Part shown: positions 34,869 through 45,557 of the stretch, piece after piece
How positions within the stretch are numbered: the stretch's first letter is position 1
How the letters are laid out: each line of letters opens with the position of its first letter
NCBI RefSeq assembly: GCF_010730355.1
Contig: NZ_AP022576.1
Coordinates: 6,076,001 to 6,140,000, forward strand
DNA from: Mycobacterium florentinum
Lineage (GTDB): Bacteria > Actinomycetota > Actinomycetes > Mycobacteriales > Mycobacteriaceae
DNA length: 64,000 nt
Direction of reading: 5' to 3'
Position numbers and translations under genes: made by a program
The notes under the pieces: model-generated
Told to the model about the DNA's origin: nothing
The model's input: only the letters and a program-made list of their open reading frames with translations
Databases searched by the model: none

Positions 34869-36135
34869 CCGCCGATCGTTTAGGGCCGGCGAAATCCTCG
34901 AGCAGATCGGCCGCACTGGCAACGCTCGCGTCGGGTTTGCTCATCCGAGTGGCGAATTCTCGGGCTCGGCTCACGCATTCCGGAGTGAGGATCTGGCGTA
35001 GATCGGCGACCAATGATGCCCGGTTCGTGTTCGCAAACCGCCGCGCGGCACCGACCTTGAGTCTGGTGATCTGAGCTCCCCAGATCGTTTGAACGAGGTC
35101 CATCGACAGGACCAGCGTGGGAACTCCGGCGCGCAGGCCCGCGGCCGTGGTGCCCGTGCCGCCGTGATGCACGACCGCGCGGCAGGCGGGAAAAATTGCC
35201 GCGTAGTTGACCTCGCCGACCACCTTGACGTTGTCGAAATGTGGCACGGCGCCGAAGTCGCTCCAGCCCGAGCACACCAGCGCCCGCTCACCGAGTTGCG
35301 CACATGCCGCGCTGATCATCTTGACCGTGTCGACGGGAGACTCGACCCGCATGCTGCCGAAGCCGAAGCAAATCGGCGGCGTTCCCGCCGCAATCCACGA
35401 CGCGACTTCCTCGTCGGCGTCTGTCGTCAGTTCCAAGGTCAGCGCTCCGACGAAGGGTCGCTGCCCCTTCCATTTCGCCCATTCGGCTTCCAGACCGGGA
35501 AAGCAAGCCTTGTCATAGGCCTGGATTTCCAGCGATCCACGATCCGCGATGCGTCGCGAGGCTGGACGCGTCGCGTCGGGAAGGCCCAGTTCATGGCGTT
35601 GTGCGTCCTCGAGATGCTTCGTCATCCGCCATGTCAGCAAGTTGGACACGCTCATTGCCGAACGGACCAATGGGGAGGGCAGGATCGGGACCAGTTGACC
35701 GTTGGCCCGGATCGGGACGTAGTGCAGGGTGGCCAGCGGCATGTCGTAGTACTCCGCGACGTTGGCCGCGGTTTCCATGAAGCTCTCGCCGGTGAAGAGC
35801 ACATCGGCGCCGTCCGCCAGTGGGGTCAGCGTTTCGCTCATCTGCACCCAGCTCTGGACGACGGATTCGCGAAGTTCGCGCCACATCCTGATCAGCGAGG
35901 GGACTTTCCACGAGTTGTGGAAGGCGGACGCCCAGAAGTCGCGGTAGGTATCCAGCCATTCCTGTGTGTCGAGCCCATAGGCGACCGCGTTGAGCCCGGC
36001 CGCTTCGGCGAAGGCGACGAGGTCGGGCGAGACGGCCATCTGCACGTCGTGCCCTCGGCGCAGCAATTCGCGGCCGACAGCGACTGACGGCTCTATATCC
36101 CCCCGAGTTCCATAACTTGCGAGCACAAATCTCAT
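34840..36135 (-). CDS. GT1-family glycosyltransferase (glycopeptidolipid/sterol UGT-like)
   Basis: 431 residues. The start [20 protein letters not shown] is the signature N-terminus of the MurG/UGT-like GT1 group that includes mycobacterial glycopeptidolipid glycosyltransferases and M. tuberculosis Rv1524/Rv1526c. The donor-binding C-terminal domain has [10 protein letters not shown] and the [20 protein letters not shown] motif that holds the nucleotide-sugar. Such enzymes add deoxyhexoses or glucose to lipid-linked acceptors. Only one glycosyltransferase and no rhamnose-synthesis gene are nearby, so the product is not known. ATG 36135 has GGGAT upstream. Its 3' end overlaps the methyltransferase gene, and the pair may act on the same molecule (inference). 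Confidence 0.9.
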   Translation of the reverse strand: MRFVLASYGTRGDIEPSVAVGRELLRRGHDVQMAVSPDLVAFAEAAGLNAVAYGLDTQEWLDTYRDFWASAFHNSWKVPSLIRMWRELRESVVQSWVQMSETLTPLADGADVLFTGESFMETAANVAEYYDMPLATLHYVPIRANGQLVPILPSPLVRSAMSVSNLLTWRMTKHLEDAQRHELGLPDATRPASRRIADRGSLEIQAYDKACFPGLEAEWAKWKGQRPFVGALTLELTTDADEEVASWIAAGTPPICFGFGSMRVESPVDTVKMISAACAQLGERALVCSGWSDFGAVPHFDNVKVVGEVNYAAIFPACRAVVHHGGTGTTAAGLRAGVPTLVLSMDLVQTIWGAQITRLKVGAARRFANTNRASLVADLRQILTPECVSRAREFATRMSKPDASVASAADLLEDFAGPKRSAVSPVLRSGS

Positions 36136-36423
36136 TGCGGATCCCGGATCTTCAGTTGTGGCCTGCCTAGTCCGACCTCAGGGGGCATCGGTGGAAGTGG
36201 TGCTGCGGGCCCAGCGTAGCGTGCCTGGGCGGTGGTGTGAGCAAAGTCTGGATGCATCATGTTCGGGCTCTTCGAGACGAGGAATCTGCGCGTTAATCAC
36301 TTCAGCACCAGCTGGGGCCGATGAAGTGGTTCTCAAAAGCGAAAACGCATGCGATATCACTTTGGCGAACAGCCACACCCCGCCTTTCCCGTGACCCGTG
36401 GGAATCGCGACGCAACATCCGGC

Positions 36424-37194
36424 TCATGACTCGGCACCGCGCGAAACGCGGTCGGCGCGCCAGCACCACGCGCGCATCGGGATGTCGATCATGTCGGCTC
36501 CGGGAAAGCGTGCCTCCATGGCCGCGCGCGCCGCGTCGAGCGTTCGGGCGCGATCCTCCGGGGAGGCGATGATCGCCCGACTGTAGGTCGCCAGCATCGC
36601 GACGGCGTCCTCGAGCGTCATCGTCCGCACGAACCGGAAGATCTCGCGCTCGATGTTGTGAAAGATCTGCGGTTCGGGAAGGTCGAAGTGCAGGCGCTGC
36701 CGGAAGCGGTCGACCGATTGGACCTCTTCGAGGTCTTGGCCGGGCAGCCGGCCCAGGTCACGCACCCAGTCCACCTCACGGTCGCGGCTCGTCCAGATCA
36801 GGCCGAACCGACCGCCGTCGCGCAGCACCCGACCGATCTCGGGAAGGGCCCGTTCGTGATCCATCCAGTGCCACGCCGACGACACGAACACCCCGTCGGC
36901 GGTGGCGTCGGCAAGCGGGATCGACTCGCCGCGACCCTCGAATGCGCGGACTCCCGGGGATCGCTCCGTGAGCACCTTGCGCATTCGTGCGTCGGGCTCC
37001 ACCGCAATGACTTGAGCTGCCCTGTCCACGAGGGTGCGGCTGAACAACCCGGTTCCCGCCCCGACGTCGACGGCCACCTCACAACCGGGTGGCACCAGCC
37101 AGTCCACCGCCTCCTGCGGGGCCTGGGGCCGCAGTCCGTCGTAGTCTTCGGCAATCGATCCGAAGGACATTGCGCGTTCTTGGCGATCAGTCAC
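36424..37194 (-). CDS. Class I SAM-dependent methyltransferase
   Basis: 256 residues from GTG 37194; ATG at residue 9 (37170) is an alternative, and neither has a clear ribosome binding site. The SAM-binding motif VAVDVGAGTGLFSRTLVD is unmistakable, followed by VIAVEPDARM (acidic ribose-binding position) and SAWHWMDHERALPEIGRVLR, the usual methyltransferase_11 order. The preceding SIAEDYDGLRP element fits the UbiE/BioC-like group. Substrate unknown. Upstream 288 bases (36136-36423) towards the glycosyltransferase hold no convincing gene. Confidence 0.88.
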   Translation of the reverse strand: MTDRQERAMSFGSIAEDYDGLRPQAPQEAVDWLVPPGCEVAVDVGAGTGLFSRTLVDRAAQVIAVEPDARMRKVLTERSPGVRAFEGRGESIPLADATADGVFVSSAWHWMDHERALPEIGRVLRDGGRFGLIWTSRDREVDWVRDLGRLPGQDLEEVQSVDRFRQRLHFDLPEPQIFHNIEREIFRFVRTMTLEDAVAMLATYSRAIIASPEDRARTLDAARAAMEARFPGADMIDIPMRAWCWRADRVSRGAES

Positions 37195-37228
37195 ACCGCC
37201 ACGCTAATGCGCTTACCTGTGTCTGAAC

Positions 37229-37438
37229 TTAGTGATTCCCATGTGCTGCAAGCGTTTCGTGCAATCGGCTAAAGGCCCGGTCAGTCGCCCGACGCGGCCA
37301 CCAGACGTCGTACATCACGATGTCACCGTCATGCCGCAGGACTCGGTTGGGCCGGTCATCGTGCGGGAACCGGAACACCGCCCCGAGTTCGATCTTGGAC
37401 GGGTCCAGGCGCGCAGCGTAGCGGCGATCTTCCGCCAT
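37229..37438 (-). CDS. Small conserved-looking protein of 69 residues, unknown
   Basis: ATG at 37438 is preceded by CGAAGGCG. The product (MAEDRRYAARLDPSKIELGA at the start, then VFRFPHDDRPNRVLRHDGDI) is charged, has no signal peptide or membrane segment and ends with a His/Asn tail. The beta-rich look (GAVFRFPHDD, VMYDVWWP) suggests a small folded domain. The longer open frame to 37576 has no gene-like character. I do not recognise a family. It lies 34 bases upstream of the methyltransferase start on the same strand, so the two may be cotranscribed, and is divergent to a secreted collagen-like protein. Confidence 0.55.
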   Translation of the reverse strand: MAEDRRYAARLDPSKIELGAVFRFPHDDRPNRVLRHDGDIVMYDVWWPRRATDRAFSRLHETLAAHGNH

Positions 37439-37557
37439 CGCCTTCGGGCGAGTGCCCGCCTGAACGGAGCCAAACGAATCCGGACCGCAAACGGCTCCGG
37501 CGGCGCACAATGATGTGGCCGGCTGCCGGCTGGACGTTTGCGGGGAGGAGAACCGAC

Positions 37558-37839
37558 ATGACCGACACGACACCATTGCTACGGCGTTGCGCCGTAGGCG
37601 TGTTCGCTCTCGTGATGGCAGGGTTGCCGACGGCCTGGATCGCGGCGCCCGCGGTCAGCCGGGCCGACCCGTATTGCGCCCCGGGGTGGGCCTGGAGCGT
37701 CGAATTGAACCAATGCGTGTTTGTGCTTCCGGCCGCAAACGGGCCGGGCGGACCGGGTGGCCCGGGCGGACCGGGTGGGCCCGGCGGACCGGGCGGCCCC
37801 GGTGGACCCGGTGGACCCGGATTGCCGGGCCACCACTAG
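37558..37839 (+). CDS. Small secreted protein with collagen-like Gly-Pro-Gly tail
   Basis: 93 residues from ATG 37558 with a strong GGGAGGAGAACCGAC before it. The first 36 residues are a signal peptide (LLRRCAVGVFALVMAGLPTAW, cleavage near SRA-DP). The mature part begins DPYCAPGWAWSVELNQCVFV, two cysteines likely disulfide-bonded, then runs into about 26 residues of GPG/GGP repeats and ends LPGHH. Related short secreted proteins with DPxCAPGW starts and Pro/Gly tails are found across mycobacteria. The repeat DNA is nearly pure G/C and prone to slippage, so length may vary between strains. Divergent to the 69-residue gene; the next gene is a methyltransferase 9 bases on. Confidence 0.8.
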   Translation: MTDTTPLLRRCAVGVFALVMAGLPTAWIAAPAVSRADPYCAPGWAWSVELNQCVFVLPAANGPGGPGGPGGPGGPGGPGGPGGPGGPGLPGHH

Positions 37840-37848
37840 ACATGACGT

Positions 37849-38481
37849 ATGACCGCACCGCGACGTCGGGGGTTTAACAGCGCCATCACCGGGGTCTGGA
37901 GTTTCCTGGCCCCCGCCTACGACCAGCCAACTTTGCAGCAGTGGGTGTATCGCCCGCCGCACAACGAGGTGATCGCGCGGCTGCGTGACCATCAATCACG
38001 CAGGATCGCTGACATCGCTTGTGGGACAGGAATTCTCAGCGATCGAATCGAGCGTGAACTGCATCCCGAGGCGATCTATGGGGTCGACATGTCGGACGGC
38101 ATGCTCGCCCAGGCGCGCGCCAGATCCGATCGGGTGCAGTGGTTGCGTGGCCCGGCCGAGCAGCTGCCCTTCGACGACGGCGCCCTCGACGCGGTCGTCA
38201 CGACCTCGGCCTTCCACTTTTTCGACCAGCCGGCAGCGCTGCGGGAGTTCCATCGCGCCCTGGTGCCGGGCGGACTGGCGGTCGTCTCCGCACTGAGTGC
38301 GCGTCAAACGCTGCTGCATGTGTCGAGGAATAGGTGGAAACCGCAGCACAACGCATCGCCGGCCGAGGTGCGGTCGATCTTCGAGGGCGCGGGGTTCACC
38401 GTTGCCGATCAGCACCGCATCCCGCGGCCCTTCTGGCTTCGGTTCGTATCCGACGTGGTAACCGTCGGTATCAAGAGCTGA
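37849..38481 (+). CDS. Class I SAM-dependent methyltransferase (UbiE-like)
   Basis: 210 residues. Motif I reads RIADIACGTGILSDRIE, followed by IYGVDMSDGMLAQARARSD and LPFDDGALDAVVTTSAFHFF, the standard methyltransferase_11 motifs II-III. A short N-terminal AYDQPTLQQWVY element is typical of small-molecule methyltransferases. It is somewhat short compared with UbiE proper (about 230). It starts at ATG 37849, 9 bases after the stop of the collagen-like gene, so it may be translationally coupled to it. It converges on the histidine phosphatase gene with 15 bases between stops. Substrate unknown. Confidence 0.85.
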   Translation: MTAPRRRGFNSAITGVWSFLAPAYDQPTLQQWVYRPPHNEVIARLRDHQSRRIADIACGTGILSDRIERELHPEAIYGVDMSDGMLAQARARSDRVQWLRGPAEQLPFDDGALDAVVTTSAFHFFDQPAALREFHRALVPGGLAVVSALSARQTLLHVSRNRWKPQHNASPAEVRSIFEGAGFTVADQHRIPRPFWLRFVSDVVTVGIKS

Positions 38482-38496
38482 GGCCGCGTCGGGAAA

Positions 38497-39192
38497 TCAG
38501 CACGGCGGCGGATCGGCATCCCATTCGGTCAACGTCCAGCCGTCGGAAGGATTTCCGGTGAGGACCACGTGGCCGACGTTGGTCAGCGACTTGGTTTTCA
38601 GCAACGACGGGTCGGCATTGCGCGCGTTCATCAGCACCCAGAACATGATCGCCGCGCTGTGCGAGAACGCGACTGGATTCTGCTCGCCGCTGTCGTAGAT
38701 CCGCTGGACGGCTTCGGTGAACCGCGCGTTGAACTCGTTGCCATTCACCGAGCCGGGGATCCGAGCGCTGCGATCGCCCTGCAGCCAGCGCGCCGGAGCC
38801 GCGAAGTAGGTCTGGGGGATATCGGCCTCGGGGGTGCCCTCGAACTTGCCGGCCTCGATCTCCCGCAGCCCGGGCAGCACCGTGATCTGTTCACCCAGCA
38901 CTTGTGACGTCGGTGTGGCCGTCTCCTGGGTGCGGATCATGGTCGAGGCGTAGACACCGTCGTAGTGGTTGGGCGCCAATTGCGCAGCCACCACGTTCGC
39001 CTGGCAGAACCCCCGGGGTGAAAGTTCGGGGCCCGGGACCGTGGTGTCGATCAATCCCGACGCGTTGGCCGCCGATTGGGCATGTCGCACCAGCGTCAGC
39101 GTGATAGTGCGATTGCCGGCGGCGTGTGCGGGCGCCCAGCTCGCGGCGAGCGCCGCGATGAGGGCGACGGCAACGAAACGTCGTACGTTCAC
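38497..39192 (-). CDS. Secreted histidine-phosphatase (phosphoglycerate-mutase-like) protein
   Basis: 231 residues from GTG 39192, which places a clean signal peptide (RRFVAVALIAALAASWAPAH, cleavage near HAA) at the N-terminus; an open frame extends to 39288. The phosphatase signature is TLVRHAQSAANASG with Arg36/His37 (RHA instead of the common RHG), the second arginine lies in YASTMIRTQETA and the second histidine in AFSHSAAIMFW. These form the phosphohistidine catalytic site of branch-1 histidine phosphatases. Being exported, it may act on phosphorylated metabolites or lipids outside the membrane; substrate unknown. Confidence 0.85.
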   Translation of the reverse strand: MNVRRFVAVALIAALAASWAPAHAAGNRTITLTLVRHAQSAANASGLIDTTVPGPELSPRGFCQANVVAAQLAPNHYDGVYASTMIRTQETATPTSQVLGEQITVLPGLREIEAGKFEGTPEADIPQTYFAAPARWLQGDRSARIPGSVNGNEFNARFTEAVQRIYDSGEQNPVAFSHSAAIMFWVLMNARNADPSLLKTKSLTNVGHVVLTGNPSDGWTLTEWDADPPPC

Positions 39193-39354
39193 GGCGATTT
39201 CACCAAAGCGCGAAGACGCCGTTGTCATCCGCAGATTCACGCGAGAAGTGTAAGACGTTGCGGCCAGCCGCGCCGCCCGAGCCCGCACAACAGCGCACGA
39301 CGCCCGCCTCGCCGGGCGGCGAAACGGGCGTCGTGGTGGGTCGAGGTCAGCGAT

Positions 39355-40065
39355 TTACAGCGGGATCCACACCCCGAAGAACCAGAAGCCCCAGGCGTTG
39401 AAACCGGGATCCCACACGGGGGTTTCCTGGTAGCCCCAGTAGTTGATCGGGCCATAGTTCCACGGACCGCCAGGCGGCGGGAGCGGTCGATCCCACGCCG
39501 GACGAGGCGGCTCACCCGGTCCCCAAGGGCCAGGTCCGTCGCCCCACGGCGCGTTGTTGAAGTAGCCGCGGTGCGGATCTCCGTGCCACGGCCCGCCGGG
39601 ACCACCGGGTCCGCCCGGGCCACCCGGCCCGCCGGGACCACCAGGTCCGCCCGGACCATTGAAACCAGGGCCGCCGGGATGTCCCGGCCCGCCCGGGCCA
39701 CCGGGCCCGCCGGGACCACCTTGAGGTCCACCTGGGCCGCCCGGGCCGTGTTCCCCAGGGCCGCCGGGGCCACCGGGCCCGCCGGGACCACCTTGAGGTC
39801 CGCCTGGGCCGCCGGGTCCACCGGGACCACCTTGAGGTCCGCCTGGGCCGCCGGGTCCACCGGGACCGGGGCCACCGGGTCCGCCAGGATCATTTGGCCC
39901 GGTCGGAGCGTGGCCGCCCCCGCCGGGTCCGGGAGCGCCATGGCCTGCCGGCGCCGAAGGTGGTGAACCAGGAGCGGCATTTGCCAATCCGGCGCCCACG
40001 CCCAGCGCTGACGCACTAAAGGCGCCGGCGAGCGTGGCCGCCGCAATCAATTGCTTGAGTTTCAT
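39355..40065 (-). CDS. Secreted collagen-like GGP-repeat protein with aromatic C-terminus
   Basis: 236 residues, ATG 40065 preceded by GGGGGGAAT. Signal peptide MKLKQLIAAATLAGAFSASA with cleavage near ANA-AP. Residues about 60-165 are an irregular chain of GGP/GPG triplets, with QGGP and single His, Glu or Phe inserts, resembling collagen or elastin-like sequence. The last 70 residues are a separate module rich in Trp, Pro and Tyr (NYWGYQETPVWDPGFNAWGF) that is probably folded and may attach to the envelope. Similar Pro/Gly-rich exported proteins are known in mycobacteria, mostly without function. It is a few genes from the smaller GPG protein at 37558, suggesting two related envelope proteins in one neighbourhood. 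Confidence 0.8.
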   Translation of the reverse strand: MKLKQLIAAATLAGAFSASALGVGAGLANAAPGSPPSAPAGHGAPGPGGGGHAPTGPNDPGGPGGPGPGGPGGPGGPQGGPGGPGGPGGPQGGPGGPGGPGGPGEHGPGGPGGPQGGPGGPGGPGGPGHPGGPGFNGPGGPGGPGGPGGPGGPGGPGGPWHGDPHRGYFNNAPWGDGPGPWGPGEPPRPAWDRPLPPPGGPWNYGPINYWGYQETPVWDPGFNAWGFWFFGVWIPL

Positions 40066-40349
40066 ATTCCCCCCACGTATTTGCTAGTGGATATATCGAA
40101 CGTCGACCCCCAACCCGCTCAAGACTAGATAGCCTAGCTATGAGTCGGCTGTGACTTGCCACTGCGAAGGCCTTGGTGAATCCGTTGGCATTCGCTGCTC
40201 GACAGGTGGGCAAGGGGCCGCCCGTCTCGGGTACGAAAGTCAATACTGCTGTGCGCGTGGAGTTTTGACACCAACGGCAACGGCATATCGCGCGACCCGG
40301 AAGACGAACTGTAACATCTACTGTTGCTTACCTCAGAGGAGGAATCTTG
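40066..40349. other. Divergent intergenic region between the GGP protein and the thioesterase operon
   Basis: No gene recognised. It carries the promoters of the leftward GGP protein and the rightward thioesterase/ligase pair. An inverted repeat ATAGC-CTA-GCTAT lies at 40129-40141. At its right end is a very strong Shine-Dalgarno (AGAGGAGGAAT, 40335-40345) that serves the small leader frame described separately. Confidence 0.5.
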
Positions 40350-40385
40350 ATGAAAGCCCTGTTCGTGCGGAGACGCATGTGGTGA
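40350..40385 (+). CDS. Possible 11-codon leader peptide before the thioesterase
   Basis: AGAGGAGGAAT is followed by ATG at 40350 and the frame MKALFVRRRMW, ending at TGA 40383-40385. That stop overlaps GTG 40382 of the thioesterase. The strongest ribosome binding site in the area therefore belongs to this mini-frame, so the downstream gene may be translated by coupling. Confidence 0.35.
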   Translation: MKALFVRRRMW

Positions 40386-41227
40386 CCGAGCCGAATATCC
40401 TGGCGGACGGCGTCGATTCGACGACGCCGATGCCGTACTTCATGCGCGACGAAAGCCGTTACGTGCCAACGGCAATGGCGCGCGGTGGGTGGGGCCCGTC
40501 CATGAGCGGACACGTGGTCGGTGGGATCCTGGCCGCAGCCCTCGAGGGTGTGGTCGACGACCCGGAGCTGCAACCTGCGCGGCTGACGGTCGACCTGCCC
40601 GCACCGGCGGCGCTGGAGCCGTTCGAGCTGCACACCAAGGTGCAACACGAACGCCGGCGATTACGGCTGGTCGAGGCGCTTCTCATCCAGCGTGGCGAAC
40701 CGGTCGCGCGGGCCAGCGCGCTGTTGTTGCGGCGCGGCTCGCAGCCCGACGGCACAGTGTGGTCACAACCTTTGCAGATGCCGCGGCTGCCCGTCGAGCA
40801 AGACGGTGACACCCCCACGCTGTTCCTGCGGACCTACGGCTGGGGCGGAGACCTTCAGAATCCCGATCCCGAGTGGGACATGACCGGACCGAAGTACACC
40901 TGGCTACATGAAACGCGTCCATTGGTCGACGACGAGCCCCTCACGCCATTCACCCGCGCTGCGCTGTGTGCCGACGTCACTGCCGCCATCGCCAACTGGG
41001 GCAGCAAGGCGCTGGAGTTCATCAACGTCGACTACACGCTCACTCTGAGCCGACTGCCCGAAGGACCGCACATCGGGCTGGCCGCACTGACCCACTACAG
41101 CGACGGCGGAGTGGCCAACGGTTCGGCCGTTGTCGTGGACCACCTAGGCCCGGTCGGCAGCGCGGTGTCCGTGGCCATCGCGCACTCCGGATTTCGACCA
41201 CCCTCGGACTTGCCGTCGGCCGGATGA
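40379..41227 (+). CDS. Acyl-CoA thioesterase, double-hotdog TesB-like
   Basis: 282 residues from GTG 40379 (GTG 40382 is equally possible); GGAGAC lies 6 bases upstream. PYFMRDESRYVPTAMARGGW and GPSMSGHVVGGILAAAL form the first hotdog domain; the second holds NVDYTLTLSRLPEGPHIGLA and DGGVANGSAVVVDHLGPVG, typical of thioesterase-like superfamily proteins that hydrolyse acyl-CoA. The stop overlaps the start of the acyl-CoA ligase by ATGA, so the two are coupled; the enzyme may edit or release products of that ligase. An open frame extends to 40151 but lacks family character. Confidence 0.82.
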   Translation: MVTEPNILADGVDSTTPMPYFMRDESRYVPTAMARGGWGPSMSGHVVGGILAAALEGVVDDPELQPARLTVDLPAPAALEPFELHTKVQHERRRLRLVEALLIQRGEPVARASALLLRRGSQPDGTVWSQPLQMPRLPVEQDGDTPTLFLRTYGWGGDLQNPDPEWDMTGPKYTWLHETRPLVDDEPLTPFTRAALCADVTAAIANWGSKALEFINVDYTLTLSRLPEGPHIGLAALTHYSDGGVANGSAVVVDHLGPVGSAVSVAIAHSGFRPPSDLPSAG

Positions 41228-42780
41228 CGACCCGAGAGGACGTCACCTACTGGCGGTTGATCACCGAATCGGCTCAGCATCAGCCGAATCGGGCGCTTTT
41301 CGCCGACGACTATGGTCGGAGCCTGAGCGCACGTCAGCTTAACGACGCCGCATGCGAGACCGCGGCCGCGTTCGCCGACCGTGGGATCGGCGCGCAAACT
41401 GTGGTGTCCTGGCAGCTGCCAACCACGCTCGAAACCGTGGTGGTCATGGCGGCGCTGGCTCGACTCGGCGCCGTGCAAAACCCGATCATTCCGATATTGC
41501 GGGAGCGTGAGGTCGGCTTCATTACCGGTCAGCTGTCGACCGAATTCCTTGTGGTTCCCGAAGTTTGGCGTGGATTCCATCACGGCGCGCTCGCACGGTC
41601 GTTGGCGTCGGCTCAGGGCTTCGAGGTCATCACCGTCGACCTGGCGACACCCCCACACGCCGGTGAGCTACGGCTTCCGCGTGCCAGTGCCGAGACCCTC
41701 ACCGCGGCGCCCGGTGGCGACAACCAGTGGATCTACTACTCATCGGGAACCACCGCGGCGCCCAAGGGGATTCGCCACACCGACAGCACGGTGATCGCCG
41801 GCTCGCGCGGGATGGTGGCGGCGATGGGGATCACCGCAGCCGATGTGGATCCGATCGCCTTTCCGATCGCCCATATCGGTGGGGCCGCCATGGTGGCCGC
41901 CTCGCTGATGACCGGCATGCGCCTGGCGCTCTTCGAGGTATTCGATCCGGCCACGACACCGCTGGCGATCGCGACACACAATCCGACCTTCCTGGGCACG
42001 GCCACGCCCTTTTTCGTCGCCTTCCTGGAAGCCCAACGGGCCCATGGCGATCAGCCCCTCTTCGGTGCGTTGCGGGGTTGCATCGCCGGGGGTGCGCCGA
42101 TCACCGCCGAACTGGGACGGCAGGTCCGCGAAACCTTCGGGATGCCCGGCATCGCCAACGCCTGGGGGATGACCGAGTTTCCCGTGGCGACCTCGCCGCC
42201 GCTGAACGCCGCGCCCGAGGTGCTCGACTACACCGTCGGTGCACCGGTATCGGGCGTCAGCGTCCGCGTGGTCGACAGCCGGGAGAACGAACTGGCCGTC
42301 GGCCAGGAAGGGGAGCTGCGGCTCAAGGGGCCGCAATGCTTCCTCGGCTACGCGGACGCCACGCTCGACGCCCACGCGTTCGACGACGAGGGCTGGTTGC
42401 GCACGGGCGATCTCGGGCTGATCGATACCGACGGCAACGTCCGGGTCACCGGCCGAATCAAGGACGCGATCATCCGCAACGCGGAGAACATCTCGGCCCT
42501 CGAGATCGAAAACGTGCTCGCCACCCATCCTGCCGTCGCCGACGTCGCCGTCATCGGGGTGCCCGACCGCACCGCGGGGGAGCGGGTCTGCGCAGTCGTG
42601 ATACCTGCCTCGGCCGACGGCGTGTCATTGGAATCCCTGGTACAGCACTGCCATTCGCGGGGCCTGAGCCGATACAAACATCCCGAACACCTCGTCATCG
42701 TCGACACCTTGCCGCGCAACCAATTCGGCAAAGTCATCAAGAAGGATCTGCGCGAGGCCTTCGGTCGAGGCCAGCTGTGA
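41224..42780 (+). CDS. Acyl-CoA/aryl-CoA ligase (AMP-forming, FadD-type)
   Basis: 518 residues from ATG 41224 in the ATGA overlap. The ANL-family signatures are complete: P-loop-like IYYSSGTTAAPKGIRHTD, NAWGMTEFPVATSPP, the GWLRTGDLGLIDTDGNVRV hinge segment with the key Asp, RIKDAIIRNAENISALEIEN, and the catalytic Lys in NQFGKVIKKDL. The enzyme activates a carboxylate to acyl-AMP and then acyl-CoA. Its resemblance is to cyclohexanecarboxylate/short cyclic-acid ligases and FadD3-like enzymes, but the substrate is not fixed by sequence. Together with the thioesterase it forms a two-gene operon. Confidence 0.9.
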   Translation: MTTREDVTYWRLITESAQHQPNRALFADDYGRSLSARQLNDAACETAAAFADRGIGAQTVVSWQLPTTLETVVVMAALARLGAVQNPIIPILREREVGFITGQLSTEFLVVPEVWRGFHHGALARSLASAQGFEVITVDLATPPHAGELRLPRASAETLTAAPGGDNQWIYYSSGTTAAPKGIRHTDSTVIAGSRGMVAAMGITAADVDPIAFPIAHIGGAAMVAASLMTGMRLALFEVFDPATTPLAIATHNPTFLGTATPFFVAFLEAQRAHGDQPLFGALRGCIAGGAPITAELGRQVRETFGMPGIANAWGMTEFPVATSPPLNAAPEVLDYTVGAPVSGVSVRVVDSRENELAVGQEGELRLKGPQCFLGYADATLDAHAFDDEGWLRTGDLGLIDTDGNVRVTGRIKDAIIRNAENISALEIENVLATHPAVADVAVIGVPDRTAGERVCAVVIPASADGVSLESLVQHCHSRGLSRYKHPEHLVIVDTLPRNQFGKVIKKDLREAFGRGQL

Positions 42781-42867
42781 GGCCCCATCGGATCAAGAGT
42801 GCGGCATTGTCATTCCAGAAGGGTGTGGAAGTGCCGTTTGTAGCCGAGCCGTCGGCGTGACGGAGGG

Positions 42868-43488
42868 CTAAAGCCCCTTGGGCGCATCGCGGACGGCCTG
42901 CACCGTGGACGCGTCGCCGTCGAACTCGACCCGGGCCGCTCGCCCGACCGAGAACAGCAGCAGCTCTTCGGGCGCACCGGTCACGGTGACGGCCGGGCCG
43001 CTGCCCGCGATCAACACCGTCCTGCCCTCCGGGATGCGCAAGGCGACCCGGCCGGGAACCTTGGCAAGCGTCATCCGGGCCATCAGCGGAAGGGTGCGCC
43101 GCAGGCTGTTGGCCAGGGCGGGTTCCAGGGCTCGTGGCGTCCAGCTCGGCTGCGCGCGGCGGACGTCCTCGTGGTGGATGAACATCTCGCCGATATTGGC
43201 CACCGGGTCGAGCAGCTTCAGCGGTGAGTAGACGGGCGGACCGGACGCGACCTTGTCCAGCAGCGCATTCCAATCGGTGCGCTCCGCCACGTCGTCTTGC
43301 ACCTTGGCGGTGTGGCCGGCGAAGAACGGGATCAGGATGCCGGGTCCGGCGTCGGGACGATATTCGCGAATCACGAGGTGGGCGGCCAAGTCCCGGGTGG
43401 TCCAGCCGTCGCACAAGGTGGGCGCGTCCGGCCCGACGCTGCGCATGGTGTCGACGAGGGCGGCACGTTCGCGTTGAGCAACAGACAC
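42868..43488 (-). CDS. TIGR03085-type maleylpyruvate-isomerase-N/DinB-like protein
   Basis: 206 residues from GTG 43488, preceded by GAAGGGAATTCAG; the open frame extends to 43689 with sequence that is plainly non-coding. The start RERAALVDTMRSVGPDAPTL and CDGWTTRDLAAHLVIREYRP match the actinobacterial TIGR03085 group, related to the metal-binding four-helix DinB/mycothiol-dependent enzymes. His in AAHLVIRE and in MFIHHEDVRRA are likely metal ligands. Mycothiol-dependent chemistry is suggested by the family only. It is divergent from htpG (71 bases). Confidence 0.8.
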   Translation of the reverse strand: MSVAQRERAALVDTMRSVGPDAPTLCDGWTTRDLAAHLVIREYRPDAGPGILIPFFAGHTAKVQDDVAERTDWNALLDKVASGPPVYSPLKLLDPVANIGEMFIHHEDVRRAQPSWTPRALEPALANSLRRTLPLMARMTLAKVPGRVALRIPEGRTVLIAGSGPAVTVTGAPEELLLFSVGRAARVEFDGDASTVQAVRDAPKGL

Positions 43489-43559
43489 CTGAATTCCCTT
43501 CACCGGGTGGGCTGACCTCTTCAGCGTAGAGCCGGAGCACAACGGTAGATTCGAATCCC

Positions 43560-45485
<1,926 letters not shown>

Positions 45486-45557
45486 GCAGGCAAAACACGC
45501 CCCGTCGGTCGAAATTACGTGCGGTTGAAACTTGACCGAAGGGGATAATCACGTCGC

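Noticed and set aside
36136..36423. Possible small gene between the glycosyltransferase and the methyltransferase (for example the frame from ATG 36321)
   Set aside because: No ribosome binding site, codon use unlike neighbours, and the frame runs into the end of the methyltransferase gene on the other strand.
37739..37826. Regular GGCCCGGGCGGACCG repeats that might be read as a CRISPR-like or satellite array
   Set aside because: They encode the in-frame GPG tail of a secreted protein with a good signal peptide; there are no unique spacers. The same applies to 39600-39890.
41727..42860. 377-codon frame overlapping the acyl-CoA ligase in another plus-strand frame
   Set aside because: Arg/Gly/His-rich shadow translation; the ligase has complete ANL-family motifs in its own frame.
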